This document shows, piece by piece, positions 1 to 8,273 of a DNA stretch of 32,299 nucleotides. This DNA comes from an uncultured Prevotellaceae bacterium (GTDB lineage Bacteria; Bacteroidota; Bacteroidia; Bacteroidales; Bacteroidaceae): contig CACYKE010000031.1 in assembly GCA_902774925.1 (NCBI GenBank), positions 1-32,299 of the forward strand, in the 5' to 3' direction. Numbering within the stretch: the stretch's first letter is position 1; each line of letters begins with the position of its first letter. A model generated the notes under the pieces. It searched no databases. It worked only from the letters and a program-made list of their open reading frames with translations, and was not told where the DNA came from. The position numbers were made by a program, and so were the translations under genes.

Positions 1-1
1 T

Positions 2-1051
2 ATGGCAGAAATGAATTTTGGTGGCGTTATGGAGACTGTAGTCACCAGCAAGGAGTTCTCTTTGGAGAAAGCACGTGAAGTATTGAAGGATGAGGTTATC
101 GCCGTCATCGGTTATGGTGTTCAGGGTCCAGGACAGGCTTGCAACCTGCGCGACAATGGTTTCAACGTCATCGTTGGACAGCGTCAGGGTAAGACCTACG
201 ACAAGGCTGTGGCTGACGGTTGGGTACCTGGCAAGACGCTGTTCAGCATCGAGGAGGCTGCCGAGAAGGGTACCATCCTCTGTATGTTGCTCTCTGACGC
301 TGGTCAGATGCAGCAGTGGCCCACTATCAAGAAATATCTGAAGCCTGGTAAGACGCTGTATTATTCTCATGGTTTCGCCATCAACTGGAACGACCGCACG
401 GGTGTGGTTCCTCCCAAGGATATCGACGTCATCATGGTTGCTCCTAAGGGAAGTGGTACCAGCCTCCGCACGATGTTCTGCGAGGGTCGCGGACTGAACT
501 GCTCGTATGCCGTTTATCAGGACGCTACGGGTAAGGCTAAGGAGAAGACACTGGCCTTCGGTATCGGTATCGGTGCAGGTTACCTGTTTGAGACGACTTT
601 CCAGCGCGAGGCTACTTCTGACCTGACTGGTGAGCGTGGTTCACTGATGGGTGCTATCCAGGGCTTGCTGCTGGCACAGTACGAAGTACTCCGTGAGAAT
701 GGTCACACACCTTCTGAGGCTTTCAATGAGACCGTTGAGGAGCTGACTCAGAGCCTTGGCCCGTTGTTTGGCGCTAAGGGTATGGACTGGATGTACGCCA
801 ACTGCTCGACCACCGCTCAGCGTGGTGCACTGGACTGGGCTCCCCGTTTCCACGATGCCATCAAGCCCGTTATGGAGTGGCTGTACTACTCGGTTAAGAC
901 TGGTAACGAGGCTCAGATTACCATCGACGCCAACTCGAAGCCCGACTATCGTGCCGGACTGGAGAAGGAACTGGAGGCTATGCGCAACCAGGAGATGTGG
1001 CGCGCTGGTGAGACCGTTCGCAAGCTGCGTCCTGAGTATCAGGAAGACTAA
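2..1051 (+). CDS. ilvC: Ketol-acid reductoisomerase (IlvC)
   Basis: NADPH-dependent enzyme of valine, leucine and isoleucine synthesis; it isomerises and reduces 2-acetolactate or 2-aceto-2-hydroxybutyrate to the dihydroxy acid. The 349-residue product has the class I layout. There is an N-terminal Rossmann nucleotide-binding segment (GYGVQGPGQACNLRDNGF near residues 38-55), the PKGSGTSLRTMF motif, and the Mg-binding knotted C-terminal domain with DLTGERGSLMGAIQGL and EAFNETVEELTQSL. The N-terminus MAEMNFGGV matches the usual Bacteroidetes start, so the gene looks complete although it begins at the window edge; its promoter and any upstream ilv genes lie outside. It ends 37 bases before an inositol-monophosphatase-family gene on the same strand, with no terminator between them, so co-transcription is likely. 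Identification is very secure. Confidence 0.97.
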   Translation: MAEMNFGGVMETVVTSKEFSLEKAREVLKDEVIAVIGYGVQGPGQACNLRDNGFNVIVGQRQGKTYDKAVADGWVPGKTLFSIEEAAEKGTILCMLLSDAGQMQQWPTIKKYLKPGKTLYYSHGFAINWNDRTGVVPPKDIDVIMVAPKGSGTSLRTMFCEGRGLNCSYAVYQDATGKAKEKTLAFGIGIGAGYLFETTFQREATSDLTGERGSLMGAIQGLLLAQYEVLRENGHTPSEAFNETVEELTQSLGPLFGAKGMDWMYANCSTTAQRGALDWAPRFHDAIKPVMEWLYYSVKTGNEAQITIDANSKPDYRAGLEKELEAMRNQEMWRAGETVRKLRPEYQED

Positions 1052-1052
1052 G

Positions 1053-1085
1053 AGAGGTCTGATGTAAGACGTAAGAAGTAAGATT
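1053..1085. repeat. Degenerate heptamer repeat between ilvC and the IMPase gene
   Basis: The gap between the two genes is almost entirely built of a 7-base unit: taagacg, taagaag, taagatt, preceded by a partial unit with gtctga. Its reverse complement reads cttacttcttacgtcttac followed by atcagacctc. That resembles the in-frame heptamer repeats inside the downstream IMPase gene and inside leuC. No promoter or terminator is visible in it. Confidence 0.6.
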
Positions 1086-1088
1086 TTC

Positions 1089-1910
1089 ATGGAGAATCTT
1101 GAACAGATAACCCGCCTTGTGTGTCAAGTGGCACGCGAGGCGGGTGCTTATATAAGAAAGGAACGCGCGAGCTTTTCGGTAGAGAAGGTGGAGCGCAAGC
1201 ACGCCCACGACTATGTGTCGTATGTGGACAAGGGTTCGGAGACGTTCATCGTCAGCAAACTGCGTGAGATAGTGCCCGAGGCAGGATTCATCACAGAAGA
1301 GGGGACGACGAAGAAGGAAGATGGTTCAGCCATCAGACCTCAGACCTCAGACCTCACGTGGGTGGTTGACCCATTGGATGGTACCACGAACTTCATACAT
1401 GGCTTTGCACCCTATGCTGTCTCGATAGCCTTGTGTAAGGGTAGGGAGATTGTTGTTGGCGTAGTTTATGAAATCGTCAGCGATGAGTGCTTCTATGCCT
1501 GGCAGGGTGGAGGCGCCTGGGTGAACGAAGCTCCTTTGCACGTTGGCACGAGCGAGATTAACGACGCGCTGTTGTGCTTGCAGTTGCCATATAACAGCGA
1601 CGCGTATAAGCCTGTCATCAAGCGACTTATCGACCATTTCTACGGCAATGTCGGTAGCATTCGCATGATTGGTTCTGCGGCGATTGCATTGTGCTATGTT
1701 GCTGCAGGACGGTTGGACGCCTACGCTGAACGGTACATCGGACAGTGGGACTATATGGCAGGTGCACTCATCGTGAAAGAGGCTGGGGGACGCGTCACCA
1801 ACTATGACGGCGAGGACTATTTCATGGAAGGTGACAGCGTGGTGGCTACGAACGGTGTCGTGCATCAAGCGTTGCAGGATGCCGTCAGAGCGGTACAAGA
1901 TGCTTGTTAG
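1089..1910 (+). CDS. Inositol monophosphatase family protein (SuhB/CysQ-like)
   Basis: Mg-dependent phosphatase of the inositol monophosphatase superfamily. The 273-residue product carries the family's metal-site motifs: ITEEG at residues 68-72, WVVDPLDGTTNFIHG at 91-105 (ligands D94 and D97), and WDYMAGALIVKEAGG from W220, which supplies the last Asp ligand. The exact substrate (inositol phosphate, 3'-phosphoadenosine phosphate or another sugar phosphate) cannot be told from sequence. It lies just downstream of ilvC. An unusual stretch at residues 82-90 (IRPQTSDLT), right before the metal motif, is encoded by three heptamer repeats and looks like an insertion into the loop that joins the two motifs. 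The stop codon overlaps that of the convergent recQ gene (TTAG). A terminator hairpin follows about 12 bases later, inside recQ. Confidence 0.92.
   Translation: MENLEQITRLVCQVAREAGAYIRKERASFSVEKVERKHAHDYVSYVDKGSETFIVSKLREIVPEAGFITEEGTTKKEDGSAIRPQTSDLTWVVDPLDGTTNFIHGFAPYAVSIALCKGREIVVGVVYEIVSDECFYAWQGGGAWVNEAPLHVGTSEINDALLCLQLPYNSDAYKPVIKRLIDHFYGNVGSIRMIGSAAIALCYVAAGRLDAYAERYIGQWDYMAGALIVKEAGGRVTNYDGEDYFMEGDSVVATNGVVHQALQDAVRAVQDAC
1334..1356 (+). repeat. In-frame heptamer repeat inside the IMPase gene
   Basis: Three perfect copies of cagacct occupy 1334-1354, continuing into a partial fourth. They are translated as part of IRPQTSDLT, directly before the conserved WVVDPLDGTT motif. A similar repeat in leuC (25347-25381) is also read as TSDL. 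Confidence 0.8.
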
Positions 1911-3838
1911 ACAATCATGATAAATCCGTCGTCCTGACGGATTTTTTCATTTTCAATCAGGGTTTTGAGGGCTGCATTGAGCGTTTCCGCAGGCAACTGC
2001 AGGCGGTAGAGCTCGGTGATGTGGTGACGCTGGCGGTCGGGCAGCAGGGCGAGAATCTGTTGGCAGGCATCGTGTTGGTCTGCAGGAGTCGTCGGCTGAC
2101 CGTGTTCATTGAGACAGACGTCACATTGGCCGCAATCCTTTGTGGTCTCCTCGCCAAAATATTCGAGCAGCATGCGACTGCGACAACGGTCAGTCGTCTG
2201 TGCGTAGTTCGTCATGGCCTCGATGCGCTTGCGGCATTGTTTCTGACGGTCCTCGTAGATAGCGCGTGGCAGTTGGATGTGTTCCTTGTCCTCGCGACGC
2301 TGCAAGTAGCGAATGTAAGGCACCTGTTTGCGTGGAATAAAGCTGATGAGATGGCGCAGCGACAGGGCTTTCAGGATGTCGTAAACCACAGGTTGGGGGA
2401 TTCCGGCCTGCTGGGCAATGACGCTCTCGTCGACGTAGCCGTAGTCGGCAAAGAGTCCGCCATAGTTGCGCAGAAGGGCAACGATGACGCGTTCCTCGAC
2501 GGGTGTCACCTGATCGAGGCGGTAGAGTTCGTCGCGACTGACCAGAAAGCGCACGCGGGCTTCGTGGTCGGTATCTTGGTCGTAGTCGATATAGCCTGCG
2601 CGCATGAGGATCTGCAGGGCGGAATGAACGCGGATGGGGAAATGGTGGAAACGCTGGCAGAACTCCTCGATATTGAACTCGCGGTTGACGCCATAGCCGT
2701 CGCCGGTAGCAATCTGGTAGTAGTAGGCCAGATGTTCGTACACATCTTTAATATATTCGCGCGGGGGAAAGGTGTCGTCGACGCGCTTCGACAGTTTGCC
2801 GTTGTCGCTGCCATTGAAGAGCAGGATGGCACGGGCGGGTTGTCCGTCGCGTCCGGCACGACCCGCCTCCTGGAAATAGGCCTCGATGGAATCGGGACTA
2901 TCGTAGTGGATGACCAGACGGACATCGGGTTTGTCGATGCCCATACCGAAGGCATTGGTAGCTACCATGACACGCACGCGGTCGTGTTGCCAGTCGCGCT
3001 GTCGACGGTCCTTGTCGGCATGGTCGAGTCCGGCATGATAGAAGGTGGCCGAGAGTCCTGCGTCGGAGAGGTGTTCGGCAATCTCGCGAGCATGGCGACG
3101 GCTGCGCACATAGACGATGGCCGAGCCTGTTGTCTCGCTGAGGAGACGCACTAGTTCACCGTATTTGTCGGGGGCGTAGTGAACGAGATAGGCAAGGTTC
3201 TTGCGTTCGAAGGACATGCGAAACACGGCGAATGCTGGCTGTTGGCTATTAGCTTTTGGCTCTTGGCTATTAGCCGCTAGCTTTGCGCAGATGTCGTCGA
3301 CGACCTGTGGCGTGGCGGTAGCCGTCAGTGCCAGCACAGGTACATCGGGATGGATGTTGCGGATGTTGGCGATTTCGAGATACGACGGTCGGAAATCGTA
3401 GCCCCATTGCGAGATGCAGTGTGCCTCGTCGACGGTGATGAAACTCACCTGCATGTGACGCAGCTTGGTCTGAAAGAGACTACTGCCCAGACGTTCGGGT
3501 GAGACGTAGAGGATCTTGGTGTTTCCCAAGATGCAGTTCTCCAGCGTGCGCATGACGTCGTCGTGCTGCATGCCGCTATAGATGGCTGCCGCCTGGATGT
3601 CGAGCTGGCGCAGGTGGTGCACCTGGTCCTTCATAAGCGCGATGAGGGGAGTGATGACGATGCAGACGCCCTCCTTGGCCATTGCCGGCACCTGAAAGGT
3701 GATGGATTTTCCACCGCCCGTAGGCATCAGTCCCAGCGTGTCATGGCCGGAACCGATGGATTCGATGATGTCACGCTGGATGCCGCGAAAGTCGTCGTAG
3801 CCCCAGTAGCGCTTGAGAATGTCCTGATACTTACTCAT
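1907..3838 (-). CDS. recQ: RecQ-family ATP-dependent DNA helicase
   Basis: A 3'-5' DNA helicase for recombination and replication-fork repair. The 643-residue product shows Walker A (PTGGGKS, K44), VDEAHCISQWGYDFR (DEAH at 137-140), TATAT (motif III), FGMGIDKPDVR and the arginine-finger motif GRAGRDG (326-332). A four-Cys zinc site (C552, C569, C572, C575; CGQCDVC) lies unusually late. About 160 residues of helical, probably winged-helix sequence (360-515) sit between the helicase core and the zinc site, and no HRDC domain is evident, so this is not the E. coli domain order. Residues 188-201 (containing ANSQ twice) come from a heptamer repeat and form an extra loop after motif III. The start ATG overlaps the recJ stop by 8 bases and has GGAGG just upstream, so the two are translationally coupled. 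Confidence 0.95.
   Translation of the reverse strand: MSKYQDILKRYWGYDDFRGIQRDIIESIGSGHDTLGLMPTGGGKSITFQVPAMAKEGVCIVITPLIALMKDQVHHLRQLDIQAAAIYSGMQHDDVMRTLENCILGNTKILYVSPERLGSSLFQTKLRHMQVSFITVDEAHCISQWGYDFRPSYLEIANIRNIHPDVPVLALTATATPQVVDDICAKLAANSQEPKANSQQPAFAVFRMSFERKNLAYLVHYAPDKYGELVRLLSETTGSAIVYVRSRRHAREIAEHLSDAGLSATFYHAGLDHADKDRRQRDWQHDRVRVMVATNAFGMGIDKPDVRLVIHYDSPDSIEAYFQEAGRAGRDGQPARAILLFNGSDNGKLSKRVDDTFPPREYIKDVYEHLAYYYQIATGDGYGVNREFNIEEFCQRFHHFPIRVHSALQILMRAGYIDYDQDTDHEARVRFLVSRDELYRLDQVTPVEERVIVALLRNYGGLFADYGYVDESVIAQQAGIPQPVVYDILKALSLRHLISFIPRKQVPYIRYLQRREDKEHIQLPRAIYEDRQKQCRKRIEAMTNYAQTTDRCRSRMLLEYFGEETTKDCGQCDVCLNEHGQPTTPADQHDACQQILALLPDRQRHHITELYRLQLPAETLNAALKTLIENEKIRQDDGFIMIV
1922..1947 (+). 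terminator. Rho-independent terminator for ilvC/IMPase, inside recQ
   Basis: A perfect 9-bp stem pairs aaatccgtc (1922-1930) with gacggattt (1936-1944) around a 5-base loop, followed by further T residues, on the + strand only. It lies within the last codons of the convergent recQ gene, where it encodes part of the C-terminal KIRQDDGF segment. Confidence 0.8.
3233..3281 (-). repeat. Seven-unit heptamer repeat inserted in frame in recQ
   Basis: Read on the + strand the units are tgctggc, tgttggc, tattagc, ttttggc, tcttggc, tattagc and cgctagc. On the coding strand they read gctagcg, gctaata, gccaaga, gccaaaa, gctaata, gccaaca, gccagca. They encode roughly residues 187-202 of RecQ, including ANSQ twice. 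Only this reading frame avoids the TAA and TAG triplets present in the gctaata unit. The gctaata and gccaaaa units recur in the second leuA-like gene at 26919-26946. Confidence 0.85.
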
Positions 3839-5555
3839 CCTCCGAGGGACGTATATCCTCTATCTGCAGCTGTACCTCGCCACGCTTGTAGGTATTCTCC
3901 TCGATGGTGTAGACGATGTCGAACGAGCGTTTCGACTTGATATAACGTGCTGCTGCCGACTGTCCGAAAGCGATGCCGTTCATGACTACTGCCGACTTTG
4001 AATCGACGAGCTCGAGCTTGATATGCTCCTGATGGCGACCAACGACTTTCGACGTACCATAGTCATAGACGTTGCGTGTCAGGAACAACGGTTTCTCGTT
4101 GGCAGGTCCGTGGGGAGCCAGCTTCTTCAGCTCGTTGAGCAGGCGTTTGTTGACTTGATGAAAGTCTACTTCGGCATCAATGTCAAGCGTCTGTTGCGTC
4201 TGTTCGGGCATGATATGGTCGCTGACATATTCCTGGAAGCGACGACGGAACTCAGGGATATTCTCCTGACGGAGAGTCAAACCTACGGCATAGGTGTGAC
4301 CACCGAAGTTTTCAAGCAGGTCGCGACACGACTTGATGGCCTCGTAGATGTCGAAACCTGCCACCGAACGGGCTGAACCCGAGGCAATGCCGTTGATGAT
4401 AGTCAGCACGACGGTAGGACGGAAGTAGAGTTCCGTCAGTCGTGAGGCAACGATACCTACCACGCCTTTCTTCCAGTCCTGGTCGTAGAGCACGATGGAT
4501 TTCTGGTGTTGCTGACTTTCCAGTCGGGACACAATCTCGTTGGCCTCTTCCGTCATCTGTTTGTCGACGTCGCGGCGTTGATCGTTATACTCATTGATGC
4601 GTGTAGCTTCCATCAACGCTTTCTTCAGGTCTTTTTCTACCAACAGGGTGACCGTTTCGGTACCATTCTGCATACGTCCTGAGGCGTTGATGCGTGGTCC
4701 AATCTTGAACATGATGTCACTCATGGTCAGTTCACGGCCTGTGAGTCCGCAGATCTCGATGATGGCCTTCAGACCTATCGACGGACTAATGTTCAGTTGC
4801 TTCAGCCCGTGGAAGGCCAGAATGCGGTTCTCACCGTCGATAGGTACCATGTCGGCTGCTATGCTCAGTGCACAGAAGTCGAGTAGGGGAATCAATCGCG
4901 AGAAGGGGATGCCGTTGTTCTTGGCAAAAGCCTGCATGAGTTTGAAACCTACGCCACATCCCGACAGGTGGTGATAGGGGTAGGTAGAGTCCGTACGTTT
5001 GGGGTTGAGAATGGCCACTGCGGGTGGCATCACGTCGTCAGGAACGTGGTGGTCGCAGATGATGAAGTCGATACCCAACTCCTTCGCATACGTTATTTCA
5101 TCGATTGCCTTGATACCGCAATCGAGCACGATAATCAGTTTCACACCGTTCTCAGCAGCATAGTCTATTCCCTTTTGGCTCACGCCATATCCCTCCTCGT
5201 AGCGGTCGGGAATGTAGTATTCCACATTGGAATAGAATTGCTGTAAGAACTTATACACCAGAGCTACTGCTGTGCATCCGTCCACATCGTAATCGCCCCA
5301 TACCATGATGCGCTCCTTGCGGCCCATAGCATCATTCAGGCGGTCGACGGCCACGTCCATATCGTTCATCAGGAACGGATCTATCAGCTCGTTCAGCATC
5401 GGACGGAAGAAGCGCTTGGCAGCACTCTCGGTCTTGATGCCTCGCTGGATGAGCAGATTGGCCATGACAGGACTCATGCCTATCTTCTCGGCCAGTTCCT
5501 TAGCCGCTTGCAGTCTTTCGGGTGTAGGTGGTTCGTAATTCCATTTAAACTGCAT
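3831..5555 (-). CDS. recJ: Single-stranded-DNA-specific exonuclease RecJ
   Basis: A 5'-3' single-strand DNA exonuclease of the DHH phosphoesterase superfamily, acting in RecF-pathway recombination, mismatch repair and base excision repair. The 574-residue product is of normal length. It carries DYDVDG (88-93), LDCG (144-147), CDHHVP (167-172) and SGCGVGFK (198-205), the metal-binding motifs of the DHH core, followed by a DHHA1-type region with the expected glycine-rich GPRINASGRM and GGH motifs and a C-terminal OB-like domain. Its stop overlaps the recQ start by 8 bases (ATGAGTAA), so the helicase and nuclease that cooperate in end resection are made from one transcript. It starts 35 bases downstream of the C1 peptidase gene, suggesting the operon begins farther upstream. 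Confidence 0.96.
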   Translation of the reverse strand: MQFKWNYEPPTPERLQAAKELAEKIGMSPVMANLLIQRGIKTESAAKRFFRPMLNELIDPFLMNDMDVAVDRLNDAMGRKERIMVWGDYDVDGCTAVALVYKFLQQFYSNVEYYIPDRYEEGYGVSQKGIDYAAENGVKLIIVLDCGIKAIDEITYAKELGIDFIICDHHVPDDVMPPAVAILNPKRTDSTYPYHHLSGCGVGFKLMQAFAKNNGIPFSRLIPLLDFCALSIAADMVPIDGENRILAFHGLKQLNISPSIGLKAIIEICGLTGRELTMSDIMFKIGPRINASGRMQNGTETVTLLVEKDLKKALMEATRINEYNDQRRDVDKQMTEEANEIVSRLESQQHQKSIVLYDQDWKKGVVGIVASRLTELYFRPTVVLTIINGIASGSARSVAGFDIYEAIKSCRDLLENFGGHTYAVGLTLRQENIPEFRRRFQEYVSDHIMPEQTQQTLDIDAEVDFHQVNKRLLNELKKLAPHGPANEKPLFLTRNVYDYGTSKVVGRHQEHIKLELVDSKSAVVMNGIAFGQSAAARYIKSKRSFDIVYTIEENTYKRGEVQLQIEDIRPSEDE

Positions 5556-5590
5556 TTTAGTCGAGTTTATTGGTTACCACACTATTGCCC

Positions 5591-6793
5591 TTACAGCCCC
5601 AGCTTCTTGCGAATGTCCTTAGGAATGGCGTTCTTGTTGACGAGAAAGTCCATCGTGTTGGCAGCGATGTAGGTCTTGGTCATATACCAGATACCCTTGT
5701 AGTCGCCAGTCTCGCCCCACGAGTTCTGCACCATATAGTATTCCTTGCCGTTCTGGTCCTTGGCCACCCCGAAGATGTGCATGCCGTGGTCGTCGGTCAG
5801 TTCCCAATTGTCGAAATGCTCCTGACGCATCTCCTGTGTTGGAATGATTTCAGGAACGTTGCAACCTAGCGAATCGATGATGTCACGCTTTTTCGTGGTG
5901 GTCAGTTTCAGCCATTTGGCCATATCGCTGCCACGAAGGCTCTGCGTAGCCTTGCTGTCGATGGCGTAGGCAAGACCGCTGCGGGTGAAGCCGTCCTCCG
6001 AGACGTCACCGCCCCAAGCAATGGTGTAACCGTTCATCACGGCATTGTCGATAATCTGCATCATTTCGTCCATCGGTACGTTATACGACAGGGGGAAGCG
6101 CCAGTTGTCCTGCACCTCTACAGCGAAGCCCGTGTAGAAGGGATGGTGGGTGTAGCTGGTGATGCTGACGTAGTCGTCGAGGTTGATGCCCAGTGAAGCC
6201 ATGAAGGTCTTGGGAGTGTATTCCTTGCCTTCGTAGGTGAACTTCTCAGGACACTTGCCCAGATAGGCGTCGAGAATGCCCTGCAGTCCGACCTTCCACT
6301 GGTTTGATATCTTCTTGGCAGTGCTCTTGGCGATAGCTGCAACGTATGGCTCCAGCACTCCGAAGAATTCGTTGAAGTTGTTCAGTGAGTCACCATACAG
6401 CGAGCCCGGGAATGGCATTGCTTCAAGCGGACAGATACCGTGATTCTTCAGCGTTGAGAGCACGTCCTCAGCGCTGCCGCCTTGTGCAAACTGGCAATCG
6501 CCATGATAGCGAACCACCTGAATGGCGCGCTCCATGTACGTCTTGTTAGCTACGAAAGCCTCGCAGAGGTTGTACTTTTTGCCCGTCTTCTTCAGGATTT
6601 CAGCCTCGAAGAACGACAGGGTAGAGTAGTCCCAACACGTACCGCTGCGGTTCTGGTCCTTGATACGCGTGATAGGGTTCTCCTTGACGACCGTAAACAC
6701 GGGTTTGTTTTTGTTGACAGAGTCTTTCTTTTCCTCTGCCTGTGCACCGAGGGCAAATAGCGCCAACAGTGCCAAAGTCATTACTTTTCTCAT
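5591..6793 (-). CDS. Secreted C1-family cysteine peptidase (aminopeptidase C/bleomycin hydrolase-like)
   Basis: Papain-fold peptidase of the C1B type. From the chosen start the product is 400 residues and begins with a signal peptide (MRKVMTLALLALFALGAQA, then EEKK). A longer in-frame ORF reaching 6925 would add 44 low-complexity residues before this signal peptide and overlap the upstream gene, so it is rejected. The catalytic Cys is in DQNRSGTCWDYS (Q47, C53). The His is probably H336 in DDHGMHIFGV, and the Asn is N357 in VQNSWGE. Cytoplasmic bleomycin hydrolases lack a signal peptide; this one is probably periplasmic or surface-exposed and used for peptide scavenging. It lies between the M24 peptidase gene and recJ with no visible promoter of its own (the upstream 56 bases are A/T-rich without a TAnnTTTG box). 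Confidence 0.88.
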   Translation of the reverse strand: MRKVMTLALLALFALGAQAEEKKDSVNKNKPVFTVVKENPITRIKDQNRSGTCWDYSTLSFFEAEILKKTGKKYNLCEAFVANKTYMERAIQVVRYHGDCQFAQGGSAEDVLSTLKNHGICPLEAMPFPGSLYGDSLNNFNEFFGVLEPYVAAIAKSTAKKISNQWKVGLQGILDAYLGKCPEKFTYEGKEYTPKTFMASLGINLDDYVSITSYTHHPFYTGFAVEVQDNWRFPLSYNVPMDEMMQIIDNAVMNGYTIAWGGDVSEDGFTRSGLAYAIDSKATQSLRGSDMAKWLKLTTTKKRDIIDSLGCNVPEIIPTQEMRQEHFDNWELTDDHGMHIFGVAKDQNGKEYYMVQNSWGETGDYKGIWYMTKTYIAANTMDFLVNKNAIPKDIRKKLGL

Positions 6794-6849
6794 TACTTGT
6801 CTCTTTTTTTTGTTATTATTGTTTTTTAATTGTTTTCTTCTTGTGGTCG

Positions 6850-8250
6850 TCAAATGCGATTCTCCATAAACGCCTCCAACTCCTGTGGATGATACGGGAT
6901 GCGTTTCTGACCGAGGAAACGGCAACCGTCCTTCGTAATCAGCACGTCGTCCTCAATGCGGATGCCTCCGAAGTCCTTGTAGGTCTCGAGTTTGTCGAAG
7001 TTCAGGAATTCCTTGCAGTGTCCGCTGGCACGCCATTCGTCGATGAGCTGAGGAATGAAATAGATGCCCGGCTCGTCGGTGACGACAAAGCCTTCCTCCA
7101 GACGGCGTCCCATGCGCAGGCAGTTGGTACCGAACTGCTCCAGATTCGGACGTGTCTCCTCATCGAAGCCGACGTAGATCTGTCCGAGACCTTCCATATC
7201 GTGAACGTCCATACCCATCATGTGTCCTAAACCGTGAGGCAGGAACATGGCGTGAGCTCCAGCGCGAACGGCTTCGTCCGTATCGCCTTTCATGAGTCCG
7301 AGCTCCTTCAGCCGTTCCGTCATCATACGGCAGACGGCAAAGTGTACGTCCATATATTTCACACCGGGCTTGGCTACATCTAAAACGTAGTCGTGACAGG
7401 CCTCGACGATGCTGTATATTTCCAACTGTCGCTGGTCGAACTTACCCGTGACAGGCATTGTACGCGTGTGATCTGAACAGTAGTCGTCCAGTTCGCAACC
7501 AGCGTCACACAGTGCCAGACGCCCTGCTTCGAGCTTAGCTGCCGAGGGATTGCCGTGCATGATTTCCCCGTGTTGCGAGAAGATGGTGGCGAAACTCGTG
7601 CCTTGTGCCAGACTACGGGCAATACCATCCACCTGCCCACCGATGAAACGTTCCGTCACACCGGGCTTGATGAGCAGCTGTGCCGTCGTATGCATCACGT
7701 AACCGATGTCGCAAGCACGGTCGATAGCGTCTATCTCCTGCTGTTCCTTCGTTGCGCGTTGCTTTACTACTGCCTGGATGAGTTTCAGCGAGGCAGCTTC
7801 CTTCTGCTTAGATGGGTGTATGCCCAGCAGATCCATGATTTGTATCTTGGTGTCATAGCGGTAGGGTGGTAGGAAGTGCACCGTTCTGTTTGTTGCAATT
7901 GCATCACAACATAGCTTTGAGAGAGCCGCCATCGGGGCAGTCTTCGTGACGCCTACCTCTGTTGCAAGGTCAGCTACCGAGGGTACGAAACCCATCCACA
8001 CGATATCCTCAATATCGATGTCGTCACCTAACAGCCATTCTTCGTCGTTGTCAATGTCGATAACGCCTACCAGTCCGTCGCGGTGTTGACCGAAGTAGTA
8101 GAGAAATGAGGAATCCTGACGCATGGGAGCATACGCATTGGCAGGGTAGTTACATGGTGCCTCGTTGTTGCCAAACAGGACGATGACGCCCTCGCCAACC
8201 AGTTTTTTCAGTTCCGCTCTACGACGGATATAGGTGTTTTTATCGAACAT
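6850..8250 (-). CDS. M24-family metallopeptidase, Xaa-Pro aminopeptidase (PepP-like)
   Basis: Removes an N-terminal residue next to proline. The 466-residue product has an N-terminal creatinase-like domain (about residues 1-170) and a C-terminal pita-bread domain with the expected dinuclear metal ligands. These are the Asp pair in DAGCELDDYCSDHTRT, the His in LPHGLGHMMGMDVHD, the Glu in VTDEPGIYF and the Glu in GGIRIEDDVLIT. No signal peptide is present, so it should be cytoplasmic. It is the first gene of a leftward run with the C1 peptidase, recJ and recQ and has a good promoter at 8303-8334. The family is certain; the exact peptide preference is inferred. Confidence 0.93.
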   Translation of the reverse strand: MFDKNTYIRRRAELKKLVGEGVIVLFGNNEAPCNYPANAYAPMRQDSSFLYYFGQHRDGLVGVIDIDNDEEWLLGDDIDIEDIVWMGFVPSVADLATEVGVTKTAPMAALSKLCCDAIATNRTVHFLPPYRYDTKIQIMDLLGIHPSKQKEAASLKLIQAVVKQRATKEQQEIDAIDRACDIGYVMHTTAQLLIKPGVTERFIGGQVDGIARSLAQGTSFATIFSQHGEIMHGNPSAAKLEAGRLALCDAGCELDDYCSDHTRTMPVTGKFDQRQLEIYSIVEACHDYVLDVAKPGVKYMDVHFAVCRMMTERLKELGLMKGDTDEAVRAGAHAMFLPHGLGHMMGMDVHDMEGLGQIYVGFDEETRPNLEQFGTNCLRMGRRLEEGFVVTDEPGIYFIPQLIDEWRASGHCKEFLNFDKLETYKDFGGIRIEDDVLITKDGCRFLGQKRIPYHPQELEAFMENRI

Positions 8251-8273
8251 AATCTTTCAGCGTTTTAGTGTTA

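Noticed and set aside
1904-3154. A 416-codon ORF on the plus strand opposite recQ
   Set aside because: RecQ motifs are unambiguous on the other strand; the antisense frame shows no family resemblance and runs over the terminator of the IMPase gene.
6794-6925. Upstream in-frame extension of the C1 peptidase
   Set aside because: It would put 44 low-complexity residues before an obvious signal peptide and overlap the upstream gene.
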